DNA from: Persicaria tinctoria
Taxonomy: Eukaryota > Streptophyta > Magnoliopsida > Caryophyllales > Polygonaceae
Reading direction: 5' to 3'
Assembly: GCA_037127255.1 (NCBI GenBank)
Contig: JBANSL010000018.1
Location: 17,519,175 to 17,583,174, forward strand
Length of the DNA: 64,000 nt
The notes beneath the pieces were generated by a model, which saw only the letters and a program-made list of their open reading frames with translations, was not told where the DNA came from and did no database searches. Positions 57,140 to 64,000 of this stretch are shown in pieces. The position numbers were made by a program, and so were the translations under genes. Positions within the stretch are counted from its first letter, which is position 1; each line of letters begins with the position of its first letter.

Positions 57140-59257
57140 TTACTTGCCTGCTTTGACAAGTGCTTTGATATGTGCATATACAATGTTCTCCAATCTGCTT
57201 ATCCGCGCCTCCAAATCCAAATCCTCGGACCTTTCGTTCGTATAGCTCTCAACATCACAGCCTCTTCCTTCTGCAGCTTTGCTTGTTCCGTGTACTGATT
57301 CCATTCCTTCATTGGATTCATGGTTGGAGGGTGAAGGAATCACATTTGTACCACCATCATTCTTGATCTGTGCACTCGCTAACGGGAAAGTGTGTTGTTT
57401 TTCAGCTTCTTCAGACTGTTTTGTTTTGTCTGCAGAACACATACCTTCTGCTGCCACATCAATCTCTAAAGAGCAGTCATCATCAGAATCAGAATCAACT
57501 AGATTTATGACTCCATCCAATCCATTGATTTGTGCACCCGTCAAGGAGGAAGTTTGATGCTTTTCCTCGGAATATGTTTCTTCTATTGCCACATCCGGTG
57601 ATGCAATTGCACATGGAGATGATCTTCCAGCACCATTAGAATCAGAATCAGCTACATCTATGACTTCAATTCGGTGAGGGAATCCAGGAGGACAACAATC
57701 CATAGCATTTTCCACCTTCACCTTAGGGATGTCTTGATCCAACCCAAACTGCCTTGCTACACGTTGAGGATGATATCTTTCAATGGTAGAATCAAACCCG
57801 GAGAGCTCACTGGTCTTTAGGAGTTCTTTTCCACCACGCTTAGAAAACACACCATACGGACACCACAAGAAGGCCTTTTCGCCAAAGGCTATAGCAGACC
57901 TCAAGTCCTTGTCTTTCGAAATCTTCACATTGCTCCATCTAGCTAATCTCGGATAGTCCTCATCGGAATACATCCAGTTCGGAACTGGCTTCAGCATGGG
58001 GAATCTCTCCCAAGCCCAGACCTGAACAAGATGAAAAAGAGCAAAGAGATTGAGCTGGACAGTGTTATCACCTGGCTGACCAACCAGCTGCGTGAAACGC
58101 AGCCTTTTTGACAAAGCAGTTAGATCCTTATACAGCATTACAAGAACAGATGAACCGAGAGCAATCTTGAATTCTTGATCCCTCTGGATAACCGAGCTGC
58201 GATAGGAAAGACGTGCTGGTTGATGATGCTGTTACAAGCTGCACAAGGAAAAACAAACCTCGATAGCCACAGCGAGAGGAAACCTGCGTGCTCTAAGTCA
58301 CTTCCGCATCCCATGAATTTCTCCATCCATTTGCCCGGTGTTGCATTTCTCGTTTTACTCCTTATTAACTCCTTCCTTGCAAGCTCCAACTGATCCACAA
58401 TCTTGAGTGACTCCGCATCACCATCCAGAGTGTGTAAGGCTGAGACTCCCAAAGCCGAAAACCCACCCAGGACCGACATATCCTCCAATGTCAGAGTTGC
58501 CTCGCCCCATGGAAAATCAAAGGTGTTGGTTCGTGAGCACCATCTTGAAGCCAACTCCAAAATCAAGTCATCATGTCTTTTGATCAGATACGTCGAACAC
58601 ATGATAACTTCGTCTATGCCTAATGGATGAAAACATGTTAGTCTTACACCAAATCAATGTCTCATGACAGTATGAAACTATTGATATCACTATACCAGGA
58701 TCAACAACTGCATTCAGATATAGTAATATACTAAACACTAGATAGATTTCAATTGGTGAACACTTTCAAGTTTCAATTGCTTGTAGTTAACTAAATATTT
58801 TCCCTAATGAACGGTGTTAAGATACATTAGGTTTTAAATCTACATTTGTCATATGAATGTTCAAATTGAATCATAATTCAAACTCCATTTACTGCATACA
58901 TTGCAACCGTTACAATCATCAGAACTGAAATTCGCTAAATCTAAATCCAATTTATACACAATGTGTCTATACCTAAAAACGCCCAAATGCAACCGCAATG
59001 AAACACACAAATCCAAACAGGGAGATTGTAAAGTTATCCTTCCAAGTGGATTGACGGACAGAGGACAAGCTCTTAAGCCAGGAGCCCCAATTTTTGGGAG
59101 GGTTCCTCCATCCAAGGAATTTCAGTTTACAATTTGTAGAAATGATCTTCAATTTCTCCTCCGCCTTCATATTTCGTGCCTTTTTGATCGGCGGCTGTTC
59201 TTCTTCCTCGGCTATGGCTTGTTTTGGAGTAAAGAGACGACTGTGTTGCAGCTTCAA
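57140..59257 (-). pseudogene. Plant mobile domain protein, copy 2, one frameshift
   Basis: Best preserved of the three PMD copies. A likely first exon within 59257-59000 encodes KARNMKAEEKLKIISTNCKL and KFLGWRNPPKNWGSWLKSLS. A second exon starts at 58619 (ttag|gcatag, GIDEVIMCSTYLIKRHDDLI) and runs to the stop at 57140: LELASRWCSRTNTFDFPWGE, LGGFSALGVSALHTLDGDAE, VFPIAARLSRG, then, in a shifted frame from about 58165, FKIALGSSVLVMLYKDLTAL, QVWAWERFPMLKPVPNWMYS. The shift coincides with 8 extra bases (atcaagaa) compared with copy 1. The C-terminal half is acidic, holds two related segments (VIDVADSDSNGAG; INLVDSDSDDD) and ends in a short coiled coil (LEARISRLENIVYAHIKAL). If the frameshift is real the product stops after about 150 residues. 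PMD proteins occur in both host genes and transposons. Confidence 0.8.
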
Positions 59258-61850
59258 CTTTGCGCTCGATGGTTCTCAGTAAAGAAAAATGAAAATCCAG
59301 AACTTCTGAGTTGTGTCCATTGCGAAAGAGTACGATCAAAGCGGATCCGCCATGGCAGTTATGTGGAGTCGGATGAGACCTATTGGGGGCTGTTACCGGC
59401 TGTATGAGCGCTGGATTACCCACGCCGAGGTGTGTAGGAGCGTTGAAGAGAAGCTGAAGAGGTTCCCGGCTTCCCGCGTTCAAGTAGAACGCCAAGTACA
59501 CCGTACACATACTCTGATACTCCCATGACCCATCCAATGGTTTTTTTTTATCACACTTTTTTTCTTTTTGGAGGGAAATTTATATTTTCATTAGCCATTT
59601 AATTACTAGATAATTCAAAAAATAAATTAAAAATAATGTAACTAAAACGAGAATTTAAAATGTAAACTAACTTAAATTATTAAGGCATTCCTAAATAACA
59701 ATTCAAAAATAATACTATAATATTTTTAAGCCTAATAAAAACATATTTTATTAAAAAAAATAAGAGTGGTTTGGTTAAAAAAAAGATAATTTTATAATAT
59801 TTTTCTATAATTAATTCATTTTTAGTTTTAATTAATTAAATAAATAAAAGGAATAGAAACAACAATAAAAATTTGATCAATTGAAAAGAGTAACGTCCAA
59901 CATTAAAGTCTATGAGTGAAATTGTAACTTCAAACATTTTTTGAGGAAATAAACGGAATTGAGGTAATGGGTGACTTTTTGTTAACATTTTGTGTTTAGT
60001 GGGTAGTTGCCTGCAATTTCGGATATAAGGGATAATAATTTAGGACAATATGGCCATTTAAGGAGTGATTTTCTGCAATTTGCCCTATATATATTAGGGT
60101 ATATTTTATAGAGGTTTTAATTTTTAAAAAGTATGATAAAAAGGGAAATACTACTATTAAATGTCAAATTGGTTATTATTTATACTAATAAATATTAAAT
60201 TATAAAAAATTAATATTTTTATTATTCTAAAAAAATTGTATGTGAGTAGTAAATGACATAAGTACCCTAAAAAGGTTAAATGTAATATGGAAAGAGTATT
60301 ATTTTAGTCTTATTTTTTTCCAAGAAAAAAAAGATTGATTCAAAATACATTCAAACAAAGTTATATGATTATAGCTAGGTTTGGCAACAAAACAAAAAAA
60401 CGGGTAAATGTGAATCAACACGGTTTCGCGCCATCAAAAAAGCATATCAATAAGATTAACGCCATTGCACCCAAAAAAATAAATAAAATAGATTGTTTGA
60501 TCGATATGTTGTTTGATCAAATTGGCCAGCCCTTACCTGGTCTAATTTACACTATCAGCCAACAGCCGTCACCGATCTGATAACGAACTCGGGTTACTGG
60601 ATCAACACATCCTGATAGTCGTATTCGTTTGAGCTATCATATGACTGTACCGTTCCGACCTGCTTGAATGTTGTTTTGTTCATGACATGTTGTGTGCTAT
60701 ATTGCTATATCAAGATGATTGTGATCCAATAAGGTATGAGTACTAGATTTCACTTTCTTGACCACATCGTCATACCTGACGATGTGGTCAATCAAGTATC
60801 TCTTCTTATCGCCATTCAATGTCAACTGCCAACGTTAAATTTCTCCATTCATAGATTAAGGGTTCGTATGAGACGCTGTTAATAAACTGACTAAAATTAT
60901 AAACAAGGTAAAATTTATAAACGGATGGTAAAATAATCTCCGTATCAAGCGAAAAACAGTTTATTTGTAAAAAGTAGAGTTTATTTGATTATTATTAAGG
61001 GTATTGTGATACTCTTTCAAACCAAATAAGATAGAAGAGAAGGGGTAAAACTGTACTTGTACAAAATAAACACTCAAATAACATCTATTTTCTAGCTTTT
61101 TTTAAACTTAATTTTTAACACGTTTTTGTTTATTTTGGTCATCCAAACAACCAAATAAGTTGTTTAAAAAATAAACACCCACAAATAATTAATTTTTAAC
61201 TGTTTATTTTCTTAGCACACCCTAAGTATTCAATAGGCAGCTTCTCTTACACCGCCAAACGTAAAAAAAAACCGATCGACACATTCATGAGAAGATAGAT
61301 ATTTGTGTGTAAATTACAGAAAACCACCCTTAAGAAAACCCTTTTTATGTGTAAAAAGTTATAAAGAAAAAGTTATGGTTTCATATGTTCTTAAATGTGT
61401 TGTTTACTTTATTATTATATAATAATTAGGTTCTATTGAATATAAAAAATGAGAATTTAACATTATTTAAATAATTTTTACACATAAAATGGCCATGGTG
61501 GTTATTGAAAGAAAAATAAATTTATGGGTAGTTTTATGTAAACTTTTATTTCAATGATAGTTTTGTAAAAACTCACTTAAAATAAGGAAAATTTTCTATA
61601 ATTTATCCTAAATGTTTCCTACATCTAGCCGAATCCCCATTTATATAGCTTTGACAATGTAGTCATTGGGATTCGACTTCCAAAGAGATCAAAAGACTAG
61701 GAGCCAACTACCTTACTACAAGTAATTAAAGTACATTTTACTATGCTATAAAACAAAGTTGTCCTTTGATTTACCTCTTTAAAGGGCCTATTGCCCATAA
61801 TCTAGCGTCATACAAAAATGGATCTTTGTTAGTGTTACTTTTGTGACTAG
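59258..61850. other. Long AT-rich intergenic stretch
   Basis: The first 280 bp may be leader of PMD copy 2. The rest has no recognisable gene. It contains a perfect 15-bp hairpin (60758-60791). Confidence 0.55.
60758..60791. repeat. Perfect 15-bp hairpin, 4-nt loop
   Basis: ttgaccacatcgtca (60758-60772), loop tacc, tgacgatgtggtcaa (60777-60791). Isolated in AT-rich DNA. Confidence 0.93.
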
Positions 61851-62246
61851 AGTACATACACTAAGTTCTCCAATCTGTTTATTCGGGCCTCCAAATCAAA
61901 AGCCTTGGATATTCCAAATGTATAGCTCTTGGGGTCACAAATTGCAAGCTCAGTTTGCAAACTGCTGGTTCTTCTTCCATGTATACTGACCCGTTCACAA
62001 AGTCCATTGCTTCGCTCGATTCATGGTAATTGGAGCGTGGAGGAAACAAAGTCGTATGTTGCAGTTGTGCTAAACCACTTTGGTCTTATCATCATCTTCC
62101 CGATTCATCCATGACTTCAATTCGGTCAGGGAATCCTAGAGCCTAGAGGGGGAGAATTAACCGTCTTTTCCACCTTTACTTCTGCTTCTGACATTTCTCG
62201 TCAAAGGCATTCATAGTTGGCAATGTAGGGCATGACTTCACATCAT

Positions 62247-62943
62247 CAGGGACGGAGCCAGAAATTTATCGGGGGGGGGGGGGGGGGGCGAAGTTTTATA
62301 CAAATTGTTGATTTATTCTTCGGTAGATTTTTCTATAGTTTAGAGAAGCATAACTATGATATTCAATTTACAAACGGTGATATATTTTAGTTCAATACAA
62401 AGTTTTTGTAGTTCAAAACACAATGTTTTTTATTCAAAATTGTAGTGTTTTAGTTTAAAACTATGTCATTAGTTGTTATATAGTTATTTATCTCTTTAAA
62501 AGGAAAACGATATTGGTTTAATCTATAACAACATTATTTTCGTTTAAAAATATCGTTTCAAACCCATGGAGTCATATGCAACTTGTTGTTCTCTTATCAT
62601 ACAATAACGTGTAACAAGATATACAAACTTTAAACTTGCATAATTTCTTATATAATTATCGAATTTAGTAATATAACCTCTTATTTCGAAGCTCTTAGGT
62701 TGAATTACATCACCAAAATATCAAATTAAGTAAAATATAAAAGCATCATGATTTATTAAAAGACATTTGAAATAATTAATTTGTGTTTGACTTTCAAACG
62801 TTCATAACTTTTTACTCGGTTATCGGAATCAGGCTTATAATATATCAAAACGAAGGTATCAACAAGTAGAACAAATATAGGTAATTTGTCGGATGAAAGG
62901 GGGGGCGAATGCTCCCGCTTGCCCCCGCCTAGATCCGCCTATG
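62247..62943. mobile_element. hAT-like element with G-rich end, 0.7 kb
   Basis: Perfect 8-bp duplication cacatcat (62239-62246 and 62944-62951). Left end cagggacggagccag; the right end read inversely is cataggcggatctag, a recognised hAT end type. A run of 18 G occurs near 62271-62288. No transposase coding. Confidence 0.9.
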
Positions 62944-62955
62944 CACATCATTGTC

Positions 62956-63009
62956 ACCCGGGGTCCAAGTGGAACTGCCTTCACCCGGGGTCCAAGTGGA
63001 ACTGCCTTG
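62956..63009 (+). repeat. 28-bp tandem duplication
   Basis: cacccggggtccaagtggaa followed by ctgcctt occurs twice in direct succession beside the hAT target site. Confidence 0.92.
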
Positions 63010-63102
63010 CTACGTGCTGAGGTTGATTTTTTACAATGCAAGAATCAAACCTTCTGAGCTCACGGGTCTCTATACATCGACCAAAAAACGCAGGATCTAA
63101 TT

Positions 63103-63318
63103 TAGGGTTGTTATTCGAGCCGAACGAGTCGAGTATTGCTTGTTCATATTTCGTTTATTTAGGATATGAATGAGCTCGAACCGAACCTAAAATTTGGCGA
63201 GATTAAAAGTGTGCTCATACTCGGCTCATTTAGAAAATGAAAGAGTTTAGACTGAATTTTATCGAGCCGAGTACGAGTCGACTTCGAGCTACGTACTCAG
63301 GTTCACATAACACCCCTA
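63103..63318. mobile_element. Small hAT-type MITE
   Basis: Left tagggttgttattcgagccg; right inverse taggggtgttatgtgaacc. Interior has inverted gagccga motifs. Flanking atctaatt/aatctatt are only imperfectly duplicated. Confidence 0.7.
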
Positions 63319-63700
63319 AATCTATTCCTTAATGCTTAGCAAACAAAGAACAAGGTCCCCAAAAAATGCCTTTTCAACGGAGTCTATAGCAGATCTAAAA
63401 AAAATTATGTGCTAAAATAGAGTTACTCGTATTGTCCCAATTTATTTTAAGCTAAATGATGATTATATATTGCTGCGTTATACATATAAATTAAGGCGGG
63501 GCGTGGGGCAATGGGGTCCGGGGGATCGGTCCAGTTCTATTCTCCGAACCGGTCCACTATTACGAGCCCGGTTACTACGAGAGATTCTAGATATATAAGA
63601 AAACAGAAGAGCCCTTTTTATGAAACCTGAAACTCGCCATTGCAATCGCCGGACTCGCTCAATCAATCTGCCTAGATTTTGTCTTCTTCAGGCCTCAGCC

Positions 63701-63824
63701 ATGAGCACGGGCACGGGCGCCCTCCCTGAAAAGCGTTTGGCGGATGCAACCACCGAATCTGTGAAGCGATCTAGGATAACCGAATCCCCGGAGGATTATC
63801 GGTCGATCGATTGTTTTGCAAAAG
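63701..63824 (+). CDS. First exon of an unidentified gene, cut by window end
   Basis: ATG at 63701 starts MSTGTGALPEKRLADATTES, VKRSRITESPEDYRSIDCFA and KG, then a donor-like gttcgc follows aaaag. An upstream in-frame Met exists at 63620. The family is not recognised; the basic KRSR stretch could be nuclear. No further exon is seen in the remaining 170 bp. Confidence 0.5.
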
Positions 63825-64000
63825 GTTCGCCCTCAATCCCTGAATCAATCCATCTTCATTCATAATCGATAATTGATCGATTACATACCTGGATTGAATC
63901 GCTAACGGATTATTTATTTAAAGGTAGCTAGGGTTTCTTAATTATTTCCTTTTATATATGGGGATTACTTTTTTTTTTTGGATTCAAAAGTGGGCTAATT

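Larger units (their letters stand above)
61855..63400 (-). pseudogene. Plant mobile domain relic, copy 3, split by two insertions
   Basis: Fragments match copy 2 in the same order: 61863-61915 (ttctccaatctgtttattcg, corresponding to the coiled-coil end near 57185), 62108-62150 (gacttcaattcggtcaggga, near 57662), 62997-63095 (aactgccttgctacgtgctg; matches near 57744-57820) and 63369-63398 (ccttttcaacggagtctata, near 57875). No frame is retained. A hAT-like element (62247-62943) and a small MITE (63103-63318) lie inside. Confidence 0.75.

Noticed and set aside
59127..59537. 136-codon minus-strand frame upstream of PMD copy 2
   Set aside because: No family resemblance; it overlaps the better supported PMD exon (KFLGWRNPPKNW) in another frame.

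Overview
The window is nuclear DNA from a flowering plant, almost certainly a eudicot. Its genes have many small GT-AG introns, and the products are plant-specific or plant-typical: AGO1 with a miR168 site, polyubiquitin, eEF1B-gamma, nicotinamidase, plant-mobile-domain proteins and a TPLATE-complex relic. Intergenic DNA is AT-rich and full of MITEs, Helitron-like and hAT-like elements and LINE copies. I cannot fix the species; gene content alone does not decide it.

Layout. 0-1 kb: dead first exon of a NUA/TPR nuclear-pore gene. 1.2-20 kb: two eEF1B-gamma genes pointing toward each other (1974-4387 plus, 16784-19418 minus), each with seven coding exons of nearly identical lengths. Between them lie an ALD1-like aminotransferase fragment, a 7.6 kb LINE with a perfect 16-bp target-site duplication (5925-13489), and a second copy of the eEF1B-gamma-1 flanks that lacks the gene (13549-15915). 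20-25 kb: MITE and Helitron-like DNA, a TGATGACA-rich array and a three-exon relic of TWD40-2. 25.7-34.4 kb: complete AGO1 on the minus strand (21 coding exons, 1062 aa). 34.6-38 kb: a possible Copia-type remnant and a clear hAT MITE. 38.3-40.2 kb: pentameric polyubiquitin with a leader intron. 41-45.1 kb: complete RabGAP/TBC gene on the minus strand (439 aa). 45.8-53 kb: repeat-rich DNA with a PDCD5 relic split by a Helitron, a truncated LINE and a 0.5 kb direct duplication. 53.8-55.6 kb: nicotinamidase NIC1 (245 aa). 55.8-63.4 kb: three plant-mobile-domain copies in progressive decay. 63.7 kb: start of an unidentified plus-strand gene that leaves the window.

The intact genes are housekeeping or regulatory (translation elongation, ubiquitin, small-RNA silencing, membrane traffic, NAD salvage) and form no operon-like unit. 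The most unusual items are the LINE, whose ORF1 and ORF2 are separated by an unrecognised 367-codon ORF overlapping both neighbours by a few bases; a gene-less copy of the eEF1B-gamma promoter and 3' flank; three separate duplications across splice sites of the two eEF1B-gamma genes; and a ubiquitin unit carrying Asn at position 39. Exon coordinates were worked out by eye from splice signals, reading frame and family conservation; no alignment or expression data were available.
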